NCBI RefSeq assembly: GCF_009741445.1 | Contig: NZ_CP046507.1 | Coordinates: 682,001 to 746,000, forward strand | Length of the DNA stretch: 64,000 nt | DNA from: Mycobacterium avium subsp. avium | GTDB lineage: Bacteria; Actinomycetota; Actinomycetes; Mycobacteriales; Mycobacteriaceae | Direction of reading: 5' to 3' | Part shown: piece after piece, positions 32,919-41,448 of the stretch | Position numbering within the stretch: the stretch's first letter is position 1 | Layout: the number at the start of each line of letters is the position of its first letter | Made by a program: the position numbers and the translations under genes | The notes under the pieces: model-generated | Databases searched by the model: none | Told to the model about the DNA's origin: nothing | Seen by the model: only the letters and a program-made list of their open reading frames with translations

Positions 32919-33839
32919 ATGTACGAACAGGTCAACAGCAGCGCCGCCGAGCCCGACGACATCGGCTCTCGCATCGACCCGGTCCTGGCCCGGAGTTGGC
33001 TCCTGGTCAACGGCACGCATCCCGACCGTTTCCAGTCCGCGGTGGACTCCCGCGCTGACATCGTGGTCTTCGACATCGAGGACGCCGTCGCGCCCAAGGA
33101 CAAGAACGCCGCCCGCGACAACGTGGTGAGCTGGCTGCGCGCCGGCAACGTCGACTGGGTGCGCATCAACGGGTTCGGCACGCCCTGGTGGGCGGATGAC
33201 CTGACCGCCCTGGCCGGCACACCGGTCGGCGGGGTGATGCTGGCGATGGTCGAATCGGTCGATCACGTCACCGAGACGGCGAAGCGGCTGCCCGACGTGC
33301 CGATCGTCGCCCTGGTCGAAACGGCCCGGGGCCTGGAGCGCATCACCGAGATCGCCGCCACCAAGGGCACCTTCCGGCTCGCCTTCGGCATCGGTGACTT
33401 CCGCCGCGACACCGGTTTCGGGGAGGACCCGGCCACGCTCGCCTACACTCGTTCCCGCTTCACCATCGCCTCCAAGGCCGCCGACCTGCCCAGTGCGATC
33501 GACGGGCCGACCATCGGCTCCAATCCGCTGAAGCTGATCGAGGCCACCGCGGTGTCCACCCAATTCGGGATGACCGGCAAGATCTGCCTGACCCCGGACC
33601 AATGTTCCGTCGTCAACGAGGGCCTGTCGCCGTCGCAGGACGAAATAGCTTGGGCGAAAGAGTTTTTCGCCGAGTTCGAGCGTGACGGGGGAGAGATCCG
33701 CAACGGCTCCGACCTGCCCCGCATCGCCCGGGCCACCAAGATCCTCGAGCTGGCTCGCGCGTACGGCATCGAGGCGCTGGACATCGACGAGGAAGAACGC
33801 GACCACTCACCCGCGCCGTCGGACACCTACCACTACTGA
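32919..33839 (+). CDS. HpcH/HpaI aldolase / CitE-like lyase (Rv3075c-like)
   Basis: A 306-residue TIM-barrel enzyme of the citrate-lyase beta-chain/malyl-CoA lyase family. Signatures are FDIEDAVAPKDKNAARDNVV (metal-binding region), WVRINGFGTPWW, VALVETARGLERITEIAA and FGIGDFRRDTG. It is a stand-alone CitE-like enzyme without citrate lyase alpha or gamma genes nearby, so it probably cleaves a malyl- or citramalyl-CoA-type substrate. Gene order with the DUF222 gene matches Rv3075c-Rv3074. Confidence 0.88.
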   Translation: MYEQVNSSAAEPDDIGSRIDPVLARSWLLVNGTHPDRFQSAVDSRADIVVFDIEDAVAPKDKNAARDNVVSWLRAGNVDWVRINGFGTPWWADDLTALAGTPVGGVMLAMVESVDHVTETAKRLPDVPIVALVETARGLERITEIAATKGTFRLAFGIGDFRRDTGFGEDPATLAYTRSRFTIASKAADLPSAIDGPTIGSNPLKLIEATAVSTQFGMTGKICLTPDQCSVVNEGLSPSQDEIAWAKEFFAEFERDGGEIRNGSDLPRIARATKILELARAYGIEALDIDEEERDHSPAPSDTYHY

Positions 33840-33843
33840 GGCG

Positions 33844-35118
33844 TCAGGCGGCATGTCGTGCGAACGCGACGGCGACGCGGACTTCGACCTTGCTCATCGT
33901 GATCGCGGGAGCCCGCGGCGGGGCCGTCGACCGGTAGGTCTGGCCGGTGGGCGTCGTGAAAAGCGCTGTGTGGATGTGGGTTTCGTCAACGCCGGCGCTC
34001 ACCGTCCAGCCGGCGGTTTCCTTGACGTAGTTGCAGTGCTCGCATAGCCCCAGGCCGTTGCCCGCGCTGGTCGCGCCGCCGTCGGCCCACGGCTGTGCGT
34101 GGTCGCGGTGCCGGATCGGCGCGTCGCAGTACGGGGTGCGGCAGCGCTGATCGCGTAGCCCGATGAACCGCGCCAGCCCCTGCGGGAACAGGCGCGCCCG
34201 CGACTCCATGGCCACCAGCGCCCCGGCCCGCGGGTGCGCGTAGAGCCGGCGCAGGGTGGCCCGCGACCTCGGGTCGGCGGCCGCGTTGGCGACCATGCGG
34301 CGGGCGACCGCCGCGGGAATCGGGCCGTAGCCACTGATCTCGCCCGGCGCATCCGCACCGCCGAGCAGCGTTTCGTCGGACAGCACCAGGTTGACCGCGA
34401 CCGGGGTGGGCACCGTCGCGCGGCGGCCGGTGACCCTTTCCACCAGGGTGTCGGCCATGACCTGTCCGCGCGGGCGCCCGTCGCCGCGGGTGTCGGCCTC
34501 GCGGCGCAGCGCGGCATACACCGAAACCCCTTGGGCCACGGGCAATAACGCGGTCAGGTACGTCATCGTGTCGGGCGCGGGCCGGATGGTGACCGTGCGG
34601 TCGTTCTCCGCCTTGGCCGCCCGCTCCACGACGGCATGCGGATCGAGCCGGTAGGCGATCGCCTTGGCGGCCGCGGCCACCCGCGCGTCGCCCATGCCGC
34701 TCAGGCCCGCCGGGTCGGCGCACAGCTCCGCATCCAGGGCGCGACGGTCCTCGGCGTCCAGGCAGGCGCTCTCGCGCACGATCAGTGTGGCCCGCCATTC
34801 GGAGAGCGCCCCGCACTCCAGCGCCGCCAGCGTGTGCGGCATTTCGTGCACCAGTGCCTTGGCGAAGCCCAGATGCCGACCGCCGCGCGCCGGCGAATCC
34901 CGCCGCGCCAGCGCGACCTCGCTGGCCACCCCGCGTCCGCGGCGCGCGGCGGGCACCCCGGCGGCCGCTTCGGCCGCTCGGCGCGCCGCGTCCAGTGCGG
35001 CCGCCGCCCGGGCCTGGGCCGCGGCGGCGGCGCACTTGAGCGTCTCCAGCTCGGAGATGCGCTCTATCAGCGCCGATTCGCCGGCCGCCGGGTCGACCGC
35101 CATCCGTGATTCGAACAC
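33844..35118 (-). CDS. DUF222/HNH protein of the 13E12 repeat family (Rv3074-like)
   Basis: A 424-residue protein with an N-terminal helical DUF222 domain and a C-terminal HNH core (CRTPYCDAPIRHRDHAQPWADGGATSAGNGLGLCEHCNYVK). The family is multicopy in mycobacteria. GTG 35118 is taken as start; ATG 35103 (MAVDPAAGES) is equally possible. A perfect LexA box covers the start region, so the gene should be induced by DNA damage. The nuclease is probably active, as the HNH residues are present. Confidence 0.88.
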   Translation of the reverse strand: MFESRMAVDPAAGESALIERISELETLKCAAAAAQARAAAALDAARRAAEAAAGVPAARRGRGVASEVALARRDSPARGGRHLGFAKALVHEMPHTLAALECGALSEWRATLIVRESACLDAEDRRALDAELCADPAGLSGMGDARVAAAAKAIAYRLDPHAVVERAAKAENDRTVTIRPAPDTMTYLTALLPVAQGVSVYAALRREADTRGDGRPRGQVMADTLVERVTGRRATVPTPVAVNLVLSDETLLGGADAPGEISGYGPIPAAVARRMVANAAADPRSRATLRRLYAHPRAGALVAMESRARLFPQGLARFIGLRDQRCRTPYCDAPIRHRDHAQPWADGGATSAGNGLGLCEHCNYVKETAGWTVSAGVDETHIHTALFTTPTGQTYRSTAPPRAPAITMSKVEVRVAVAFARHAA

Positions 35119-35126
35119 GTGTTCGA
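35111..35126. promoter_or_regulatory. LexA SOS box
   Basis: TCGAACACGTGTTCGA is an exact, fully palindromic match to the mycobacterial SOS consensus TCGAAC-N4-GTTCGA. It lies in the divergent region between the 13E12-type gene and the DUF488 gene and could control both. Confidence 0.9.
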
Positions 35127-35171
35127 TCTTAGCAGGTTCCGCTGACGCCCGCCCGTCGCTAGCCTGGATGG

Positions 35172-35528
35172 GTGAGCGCCGGCAGGCGGATCCAGGTGGC
35201 GCGGGTCTATGACAAGGTCGGTCCCGACGAGGGACAGCGTGTGCTGGTCGATCGGATCTGGCCGCGTGGCGTGCGCAAGGACGATCCGCGGGTGGGCATC
35301 TGGTGCAAGGACGTCGCACCGTCCAAGCAGCTGCGCGAGTGGTACCACCACGAACCGGAGCGGTTCGACGAATTCACGTCGCGATACAAGAGCGAACTGC
35401 GGGGCAACCCGGCGCTCGACGAGCTGCGCGCGCTCGCCAAGCGCGGCTCGGTCACCCTGGTCACCGCGACCCGCGACCTGGACATCAGCCAGGCGGCCGT
35501 GCTGGCCGAGCTGCTGAAAAGCGGCTGA
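35172..35528 (+). CDS. DUF488 family protein (Rv3073c-like)
   Basis: A 118-residue protein starting at GTG 35172 (MSAGRRIQVARVYDK) with the DUF488 signature VLVDRIWPRGVRKDDPRVG and C-terminal VTLVTATRDLDISQAAVL. Some members bind DNA or act near modification systems, but the role in mycobacteria is unknown. It shares a LexA box with the divergent 13E12-type gene. The next gene starts 21 bp downstream. Confidence 0.85.
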   Translation: MSAGRRIQVARVYDKVGPDEGQRVLVDRIWPRGVRKDDPRVGIWCKDVAPSKQLREWYHHEPERFDEFTSRYKSELRGNPALDELRALAKRGSVTLVTATRDLDISQAAVLAELLKSG

Positions 35529-35549
35529 GCACGGGCAACGGTCGGGCGG

Positions 35550-36176
35550 ATGAGCGGCGTCGAGCCCATTCTGCCGCGGGAGTTGACCGATCTTCCCGAG
35601 GCGATTCGCGGTGTCCCGGCGCCGCCCGTTCCGGCATTGCCGCAGCCCTACGGGTTGCGGGTCGTCGACCCCGATGCCGACGCGGAGACGGTGTGCGAGT
35701 GGATGAGCCGCCCGCATCTGGTGCAGGCATGGGAGTCCAACTGGCCGCTGGCCCGGTGGCGGCGTTATCTGCGGGCCCAGCTGGACGGAGAGTTCTCTCG
35801 CCCGCTGATAGCCACGCTGGACGGGGTGGACCGCGCGTATCTCGAATTGTACCGGGCGGCAAAGGATTCCATCGCCACTCGATATGAGCACCACCCGCAT
35901 GATCTGGGGTTGCACGTCGCGGTGGCGGATCTGGACCACATCGAGCGCGGCCACGTCAGCTATCTGCTGCCGCATCTGGTGGTCAGCCTGTTTTCGCTCG
36001 ATCCGCGCTGCCGGCGGATCATGTTCGATCCCGACCACCGTAATGTGTTGGCGCGCAGGTTCTGTGAACGTGGCGGGTGCACGTTTCTCGGCGAGCATGA
36101 CATGGCGAACCGGCGCATGGCGCTCTACGTGCTGCCACGGACCCCCGACGACGTGCCCCGGCGCCGCGACGCCTGA
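35550..36176 (+). CDS. GNAT acyltransferase, MbtK/IucB-like (siderophore lysine N-acyltransferase homologue)
   Basis: A 208-residue protein aligning end-to-end with MbtK (Rv1347c), which acylates the hydroxylysine side chain of mycobactin. Shared stretches: APPVPALPQPYGLRVV, EWMSRPHLVQAWE, LELYRAAKDSIA, HDLGLHVAVADL and RCRRIMFDPDHRN; the GLH histidine and DPDH aspartate match the active-site residues of that family. No mbt gene is nearby, so it is either a second copy or a relative for another hydroxamate or lipid. It starts 21 bp after the DUF488 gene, probably in the same transcript. Confidence 0.82.
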   Translation: MSGVEPILPRELTDLPEAIRGVPAPPVPALPQPYGLRVVDPDADAETVCEWMSRPHLVQAWESNWPLARWRRYLRAQLDGEFSRPLIATLDGVDRAYLELYRAAKDSIATRYEHHPHDLGLHVAVADLDHIERGHVSYLLPHLVVSLFSLDPRCRRIMFDPDHRNVLARRFCERGGCTFLGEHDMANRRMALYVLPRTPDDVPRRRDA

Positions 36177-36186
36177 CGGCGCGCGC

Positions 36187-36555
36187 TCACACCAACTGGG
36201 CCAGCTGCTGTCCGATGAACGCCGCCGCCCCACCGAGCACGACGCTGACCACGATGTTGGCCAGCGCCGCGCGCAGCTGACGCTCCTCGCCCAGGCGCTG
36301 CGTCTCCAGCATCCAGGTCGAAAAGGTGGTGTAGGCGCCGACGAACGCGGTGCCGGCCAACAGCGCCGCCTCCCTGCTCAGCGCCAGGCCACCCAGGAAG
36401 CCGAGAAGCGCTGCGCCGCTGAGGTTCACGACGAGGGTGCCGAGCGGAAACGGCCGCGATGCCCGGCGCGCCACCGCACCGTCGACGACGAACCGCAGCA
36501 CCGATCCGACGCCGCCGATGAGCGCGACGCCGACCCAGACCGCGACCGTCGCCAT
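36187..36555 (-). CDS. crcB: Fluoride channel subunit CrcB/Fluc (second copy)
   Basis: A 122-residue membrane protein with four helices and the Fluc motifs [31 protein letters not shown] (the N-x-x-G polar track) and [14 protein letters not shown] (the central sodium and phenylalanine-box region). In actinobacteria two Fluc subunits from adjacent genes form a heterodimer that exports fluoride. Its ATG lies inside the end of the upstream copy. Confidence 0.9.
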   Translation of the reverse strand: MATVAVWVGVALIGGVGSVLRFVVDGAVARRASRPFPLGTLVVNLSGAALLGFLGGLALSREAALLAGTAFVGAYTTFSTWMLETQRLGEERQLRAALANIVVSVVLGGAAAFIGQQLAQLV

Positions 36556-36950
36556 CGGCGCACCCGGACCCGGCGCACCAGTTTGGTGGCCAGGTGCACG
36601 GCCAACAACCCGGCCGCGATGCTGGTCAGGGTGTAGCCGGCCGCCAGGCCCCAGTGGTGGTGTTCGAGCATGGTCAGCGTCTCGACCTGCATCGTGGAGA
36701 ACGTGGTGAGTCCGCCACAGAATCCGGTGCCCAGCAGCGGGCGCCGGTAGCTCGACGTCGGCAATCGCTCCAGCAACCGGGTGGTGAAGTAACCCACCAG
36801 GAAGGCGCCGACGATGTTGACCGTGAACGTCGGCCACGGCCAGCTCGCCGGGTCGCCCGCCGCCAGCGCGCTCAGCGCGGCGCGGGCCAGCGAACCCAGC
36901 GCCCCGCCGGCGAACACCGCGGCCAACTCGCGGTAGTCGTGTTGCGCCAC
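36426..36950 (-). CDS. crcB: Fluoride channel subunit CrcB/Fluc (first copy, with C-terminal extension)
   Basis: The first ~131 residues are a complete Fluc subunit ([48 protein letters not shown]). Homologues stop after the basic end LVRRVRVRR, but here no stop codon occurs at that point. The frame runs a further ~43 codons inside the second crcB gene to 36426, giving 174 residues with an Arg/Ser-rich tail. The overlap is 130 bp. A stop gained or lost by one base would explain it; the tail may be tolerated because it is cytoplasmic. Confidence 0.8.
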   Translation of the reverse strand: MAQHDYRELAAVFAGGALGSLARAALSALAAGDPASWPWPTFTVNIVGAFLVGYFTTRLLERLPTSSYRRPLLGTGFCGGLTTFSTMQVETLTMLEHHHWGLAAGYTLTSIAAGLLAVHLATKLVRRVRVRRWRRSRSGSASRSSAASDRCCGSSSTVRWRAGHRGRFRSAPSS

Positions 36951-37051
36951 TGGCGTGAATTCCCTTCGTTCGCCGCTGCGCTATGCAGCGTATGGGGGCT
37001 CGCAACACCGGCGCCGCCGGGGCGACACGGAGACGGGCAGAATTGGAAATC

Positions 37052-38695
37052 ATGGTGGCCAACTCTCGCGCCGGTCAGCCGGCCCAACCCGAAGACCTTG
37101 TCGACCTGCCCCACCTGGTGACGGCCTATTACTCGATTCAGCCCGATCCCGGCGACGTCGCCCAGCAGGTGGCGTTCGGCACGTCGGGTCATCGAGGTTC
37201 GGCGCTGGCCGGGGCGTTCAACGAGGCGCACATCCTGGCGATCACCCAGGCCATCGTCGAGTACCGCGCCGCGCACGGCATTTCCGGCCCGTTGTTCATC
37301 GGCCGGGACACGCACGGCCTGTCGGAGCCGGCCTGGGTATCGGCGCTGGAGGTGCTGGCCGCGAACGACGTCGTCGCCATGATCGACTCCCGCGACCGCT
37401 ATACGCCCACCCCGGCGGTCAGCCACGCCATCCTGAGCTACAACCGCGGCCGCACCGAGGCGCTGGCCGACGGCATCGTCGTCACGCCCTCGCACAACCC
37501 GCCCTCGGATGGCGGCTTCAAATACAACCCGCCCAACGGCGGGCCCGCCGACTCGGACGTCACCAACGCAATTGCCAAGCGCGCCAACGAGATTCTGCGC
37601 GACGGCGCCGGCGTCAAGCGGGTGCCGCTGGCCCGGGCCCGGCGGGCCGCGCAACGCCACGACTACCTCGGCAACTACGTGGACGACCTGCCCAACGTGG
37701 TCGACATCGACGCCATCCGGTCGGCCGGCGTGCGGATCGGCGCCGACCCGCTGGGCGGGGCGAGCGTGGACTACTGGGGCGAGATCGCCGAGCGGCACAA
37801 CCTGGACCTGACCGTGGTCAATCCGCTGGTCGACGCGACGTGGCGGTTCATGACGCTCGACCACGACGGCAAGATCCGGATGGACTGCAGCTCGCCGGAT
37901 GCGATGGCGGGCCTGATCCGGACGGTGACCGCCGACCCCGGCCGCTTCCAGATCGCCACCGGCAACGACGCCGACTCCGACCGGCACGGCATCGTCACCC
38001 CCGACGGGGGCCTGCTGAACCCGAACCACTACCTGGCCGTGGCCATCGAATACCTCTACACCCAGCGGCCGTCCTGGCCGGGCGGCATCGCCGTCGGCAA
38101 GACCGCGGTGAGCTCGTCGATGATCGACCGGGTGGTGGCCGGCCTCGGCCGCAAGCTGATCGAAGTGCCCGTCGGCTTCAAGTGGTTCGTCGACGGACTG
38201 ATCGGCGGCACCCTCGGATTCGGCGGCGAGGAGTCGGCCGGGGCGTCGTTCCTGCGGCGCGACGGCTCGGTGTGGACCACCGACAAGGACGGCATCATCC
38301 TGGCGTTGCTGGCCTCGGAGATCCTGGCGGTCACCGGATCGACTCCGTCCCAGCGTTATCAGCGGCTCACCGCGCAGTACGGGACGCCGTGCTACGCGCG
38401 GGTCGACGCGCCCGCCGACCGCGACCAGAAGGCCCGGTTGTCGAAGCTCTCCGCCGAGCAGGTGACCGCGACCGAGTTGGCCGGGGAGCCGATCACCGCG
38501 AAGCTGACCGCGGCGCCGGGCAATGGCGCCCCGCTGGGTGGATTGAAGGTGACGACGGCCAATGCCTGGTTTGCCGCGCGGCCGTCCGGCACCGAGGACG
38601 TCTACAAGATTTATGCCGAATCCTTCAACGGGCCGCAGCATTTGGCCGAGGTGCAGGAAACCGCGCGCGAGGTGGTTAATAAAGTCATCGGGTGA
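37052..38695 (+). CDS. pgmA: Phosphoglucomutase (alpha-D-glucose phosphate-specific)
   Basis: Interconverts glucose-1-phosphate and glucose-6-phosphate, feeding trehalose, glycogen and cell-wall sugar synthesis. The product of 547 residues equals the M. tuberculosis length. Landmarks: [10 protein letters not shown] (N-terminal), the phosphoserine loop [13 protein letters not shown], the metal loop [17 protein letters not shown], sugar loop GGEESAG and phosphate loop [16 protein letters not shown]. Start ATG 37052 (MVANSRAGQ) is chosen over 36983. Its TGA overlaps the GTG of the permease gene. Confidence 0.95.
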   Translation: MVANSRAGQPAQPEDLVDLPHLVTAYYSIQPDPGDVAQQVAFGTSGHRGSALAGAFNEAHILAITQAIVEYRAAHGISGPLFIGRDTHGLSEPAWVSALEVLAANDVVAMIDSRDRYTPTPAVSHAILSYNRGRTEALADGIVVTPSHNPPSDGGFKYNPPNGGPADSDVTNAIAKRANEILRDGAGVKRVPLARARRAAQRHDYLGNYVDDLPNVVDIDAIRSAGVRIGADPLGGASVDYWGEIAERHNLDLTVVNPLVDATWRFMTLDHDGKIRMDCSSPDAMAGLIRTVTADPGRFQIATGNDADSDRHGIVTPDGGLLNPNHYLAVAIEYLYTQRPSWPGGIAVGKTAVSSSMIDRVVAGLGRKLIEVPVGFKWFVDGLIGGTLGFGGEESAGASFLRRDGSVWTTDKDGIILALLASEILAVTGSTPSQRYQRLTAQYGTPCYARVDAPADRDQKARLSKLSAEQVTATELAGEPITAKLTAAPGNGAPLGGLKVTTANAWFAARPSGTEDVYKIYAESFNGPQHLAEVQETAREVVNKVIG

Positions 38696-39957
38696 CTTTT
38701 TCCCTCCGTCCTGCGCGCTTGGGGGAGCGTGCGCCGCGTCCTGGTCCGCTGCCGCGCGAAGTCTGGATCCTGAGCTGGGCGAACGTCATGGTCGCCTTGG
38801 GCTACGGGGTCATCTCGCCGGCGCTGCCGACCTTTGCACGCAGCTTCGGGGTGAGCATCAAGGCGGTGACTTTCCTGGTCACCGTCTTTTCGTTGAGCCG
38901 GTTGTGTTTTGCGCCGATCAGCGGGCTGCTCACCGAACGATTGGGGGAGCGGCGAATCTATATCGGGGGTTTGCTGATCGTGGCGGTGTCCACCGCCGCG
39001 TGCGCCTTTTCCCAGGCGTATTGGCAGTTGATGCTGTGCCGGGTGTTCAGCGGCGTCGGGTCGACGATGTTCTACGTCTCGGCGCTGGGGCTGATGATCC
39101 ACATCAGCCCTGCCGACGCGCGTGGCCGGATCGCGGGACTGTTCACCACCTCGTTCATGGTGGGCGCGGTCGGCGGTCCGGCGGTCGGCGGCCTGGCGGC
39201 GGGGTGGGGGTTGACCGCCCCGTTCGTCGTGTACGGCGTCGCGATGTTGGGTGTGGCGCTGGTGCTGTTCCTCGGCCTGCGCAATTCCGCGCTGGCCGCA
39301 CCGCCACCCCCGACGCGATCGACGGTCACGATGCGCGAAGCGCTGCGGGTACGCGCGTACCGGTCGGCGCTGCTGTCCAATTTCGCGACCGGCTGGTCGG
39401 CCTTCGGGCTGCGCATGGCACTGGTCCCGCTGTTCATCTCCGACGTCATGGGTCGGGGTATCGGCACCATCGGCGTGGTGCTCGCCGCGTTCGCCGGCGG
39501 CAACGCGCTGGCGGTGGTGCCCAGTGGCTACCTATCGGATCGGATGGGGCGGCGGACGTTGTTGATCGTCGGGCTGGTGACGTCCGGGGCGGCGACGGTC
39601 TGGCTGGGTTTTGTCGCGTCGCTGCCGGTGTTCCTGGTGGCGGCCGGCGTGGTCGGCGTGGTCACCGGGATCTACATGTCGCCGCTGCAGGCCGCGGTCG
39701 CCGACATCCTCGGCAACGAGGCGCGCGCCGGCCTGCCGGTGGCCACCGTGCAGATGATGTCGGACCTGGGCGCCATCGTCGGGTCCATGGCGGTGGGCTG
39801 GGCGGCCGAGCAGATCGGCTACGGCTGCGGCTTTTTCATCAGCGGGGTGGTCCTGCTGATCGCCGCCGTCGGCTGGGTGATGGCGCCGGAAACGCGGACG
39901 GCGACGGAGCTGGAGGCCGATCTGATGGCGGCGGAGTCGGACGTCGAGCCGGTGTGA
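38692..39957 (+). CDS. Major facilitator superfamily permease
   Basis: A 421-residue protein with 12 predicted helices, a short cytoplasmic N-terminus and the MFS loop motifs [11 protein letters not shown] (between helices 2 and 3) and [13 protein letters not shown] (between helices 8 and 9). It resembles DHA-type exporters; the substrate is unknown. The GTG at 38692 overlaps the pgmA stop by four bases, so the two genes are coupled. Confidence 0.85.
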   Translation: MTFSLRPARLGERAPRPGPLPREVWILSWANVMVALGYGVISPALPTFARSFGVSIKAVTFLVTVFSLSRLCFAPISGLLTERLGERRIYIGGLLIVAVSTAACAFSQAYWQLMLCRVFSGVGSTMFYVSALGLMIHISPADARGRIAGLFTTSFMVGAVGGPAVGGLAAGWGLTAPFVVYGVAMLGVALVLFLGLRNSALAAPPPPTRSTVTMREALRVRAYRSALLSNFATGWSAFGLRMALVPLFISDVMGRGIGTIGVVLAAFAGGNALAVVPSGYLSDRMGRRTLLIVGLVTSGAATVWLGFVASLPVFLVAAGVVGVVTGIYMSPLQAAVADILGNEARAGLPVATVQMMSDLGAIVGSMAVGWAAEQIGYGCGFFISGVVLLIAAVGWVMAPETRTATELEADLMAAESDVEPV

Positions 39958-40013
39958 ACAGCAACTTTGAAGGACGGTTACCGGTGGTGTAGCTTCGATG
40001 GGCACGACTTCTC

Positions 40014-40086
40014 GGGGCTATGGCGCAGCTGGTAGCGCACCACACTGGCAGTGTGGGGGTCAGGGGTTCGAGTCCCCTTAGCTCCA
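40014..40086 (+). tRNA. tRNA-Ala (anticodon GGC)
   Basis: A full cloverleaf: acceptor GGGGCTA with TAGCTCC (one G-T), D-arm GCGC/GCGC, anticodon stem CCACA/TGTGG around loop CTGGCAG, and T-arm AGGGGTTCGAGTCCCCT. The discriminator base is A and the CCA end is not encoded. A toxin-antitoxin pair follows within 100 bp. Confidence 0.95.
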
Positions 40087-40150
40087 CTCAGTTTGATTCC
40101 GGCATTAGCTTTTTCGCACTCGTCTGTGCCGATTTTGCTCGCGCCCGCGG

Positions 40151-40169
40151 TGGTATCACTCTGGTATCA
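40151..40169 (+). promoter_or_regulatory. TGGTATCA direct repeat before the toxin-antitoxin genes
   Basis: TGGTATCA occurs at 40151-40158 and again at 40162-40169, an 11-bp (one helical turn) period, ending 10 bases before the antitoxin ATG. The spacing suits a dimeric antitoxin acting as autorepressor. Confidence 0.5.
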
Positions 40170-40178
40170 TCGATCCTC

Positions 40179-40385
40179 ATGGGAATGACCTTGCGCCCCA
40201 GCGAGCAGCAGGCAGAAGCGCTGCGCCGGCAGGCCACGGCCGAAGGGCGCTCGATGCAGGCTGTTGCGTTATCGGCCATCGACGAGTACATCGCCCGACG
40301 AGCGCACAAGACTAAGGTTGCCGCGGCGCTGCAACGGGTCGTCCGCGAGGAGGCCGGGGTTTTGGAGCGTCTTAAGGACGCGTGA
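40179..40385 (+). CDS. Antitoxin (ribbon-helix-helix-like) of a Doc toxin
   Basis: A 68-residue protein, MGMTLRPSEQQAEALRRQAT, with an N-terminal strand and two helices as in RHH regulators and a lysine/glutamate-rich C-terminus likely to bind the toxin (HKTKVAAALQRVVREEAGVLERLKDA). The toxin GTG overlaps its stop (GTGA). A direct repeat lies in the promoter. Confidence 0.8.
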   Translation: MGMTLRPSEQQAEALRRQATAEGRSMQAVALSAIDEYIARRAHKTKVAAALQRVVREEAGVLERLKDA

Positions 40386-40765
40386 CCGAGTTCCTGAACC
40401 TCGAAGACTTGCTAGACATTGCCCGCGCGGCCGTCGGGACCAATGTCGTGGTCGCGGACTACGGCTTGCTTGAATCGGCTCTGGCACGGCCTCGCGCCTC
40501 GGCGTTCGGCCGGGATGCCTACCCGGATCTGCACGTGAAGGCCGCCGCACTGCTGCACTCCCTGGCCCGGAATCACGCGCTGGTGGACGGCAACAAGCGA
40601 CTCGCTTGGACGGCCTGCCGGACCTTCCTGGCCATCAATGCGCACTGGATTGAAGCGCCGGAGGATGAGCGCTTCGACTTCGTGATCGGAGTCGCTACCG
40701 GTGCATTGACCAGTCTGGACGAGATCGCGGAACGACTGCGCAGGTGGAGCTACCAAGAGGACTGA
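40382..40765 (+). CDS. Doc-type (Fic/DOC) toxin
   Basis: A 127-residue protein. The catalytic loop HALVDGNKRLAWTA matches the Doc motif H-x-F-x-D/N-G-N-K-R except that leucine stands at the usual phenylalanine position. Doc toxins phosphorylate elongation factor Tu and block translation. The N-terminal 45 residues and the helix EAPEDERFDFVIGVATG fit the family. The gene is coupled to the antitoxin. Confidence 0.88.
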   Translation: MTEFLNLEDLLDIARAAVGTNVVVADYGLLESALARPRASAFGRDAYPDLHVKAAALLHSLARNHALVDGNKRLAWTACRTFLAINAHWIEAPEDERFDFVIGVATGALTSLDEIAERLRRWSYQED

Positions 40766-40811
40766 GTCCGACGGCAATCTCGACGACGGCCGCGACGGAG
40801 TCAGACGACGG

Positions 40812-41027
40812 CTAGCAGAGGACTGCGGCCGAGAACCACCCGCCGGCCACCAGCGCGATGAGCAGCGCGGCGGTGGGTTGCCCCATGGCCGCGGCCGCGA
40901 TGGCGCCCACGATTGCACTGATCAGGACCGTGACGGTCAGGAAGGCGACGAGCACGCGATGTGAATTGACAGCCGCACCGGCACGGGGGGCGATGACGGC
41001 CTTACGAGAGCGATCCACGCCAACCAT
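40812..41027 (-). CDS. Small two-helix membrane protein
   Basis: A 71-residue protein, MVGVDRSRKAVIAPRAG, with two hydrophobic helices (about 24-46 and 51-70). A strong GGAGGAG site lies six bases before the ATG. The function is unknown. Confidence 0.65.
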   Translation of the reverse strand: MVGVDRSRKAVIAPRAGAAVNSHRVLVAFLTVTVLISAIVGAIAAAAMGQPTAALLIALVAGGWFSAAVLC

Positions 41028-41169
41028 GAAATCTCCTCCGGTGTGACGCCTGCAACAGAGCGCGCCGATGTGTGACTTACATCACTATACTGCGAGACCG
41101 CCGATTAGGTTTTCACCGCGAAGAGCATTACTCTTTCCGGCGGTTCGTCCGCGACTCAGGAAAGCAGCC

Positions 41170-41448
41170 ATGCCTGTTCAGCCCACATTGCTGCGCCGAC
41201 AAGCACTGCGCAGTGCCCGCCGACAGCGGGTCGCTCCCCGCCTGAAGTGCCCGATGGTCGGCCAGTGCTTCGACATCGAAGTCACTCGTGACGCCGACGG
41301 ATGGATGATCCGGATCCCCGAGTTGGGCAGGGTCGCCCGCGCCGCCAGCCGGGCCACGGTCGAGGTGGCCGCCCGCGAGTGCATCGCCACCTGGACCGGC
41401 ATCCCGATCGGTTACGTCGCCGTCCACGTGGTGAGCGAGGCTCGCTAG
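41170..41448 (+). CDS. Small HicB/long-chain-like hypothetical protein
   Basis: A 92-residue protein. A basic N-terminus (MPVQPTLLRRQALRSARRQR) is followed by FDIEVTRDADGWMIRIPELG and a helix with conserved spacing, the pattern of the HicB-like antitoxin/DUF1902 fold. No HicA-like partner is seen. It converges with the aldehyde dehydrogenase gene, whose stop overlaps its end by 4 bases. Confidence 0.55.
   Translation: MPVQPTLLRRQALRSARRQRVAPRLKCPMVGQCFDIEVTRDADGWMIRIPELGRVARAASRATVEVAARECIATWTGIPIGYVAVHVVSEAR

Noticed and set aside
38692..40013. An attachment duplicate of tRNA-Ala marking a second island
   Set aside because: No second copy of the tRNA 3' end was found downstream in the window, so the catabolic island cannot be tied to this tRNA.
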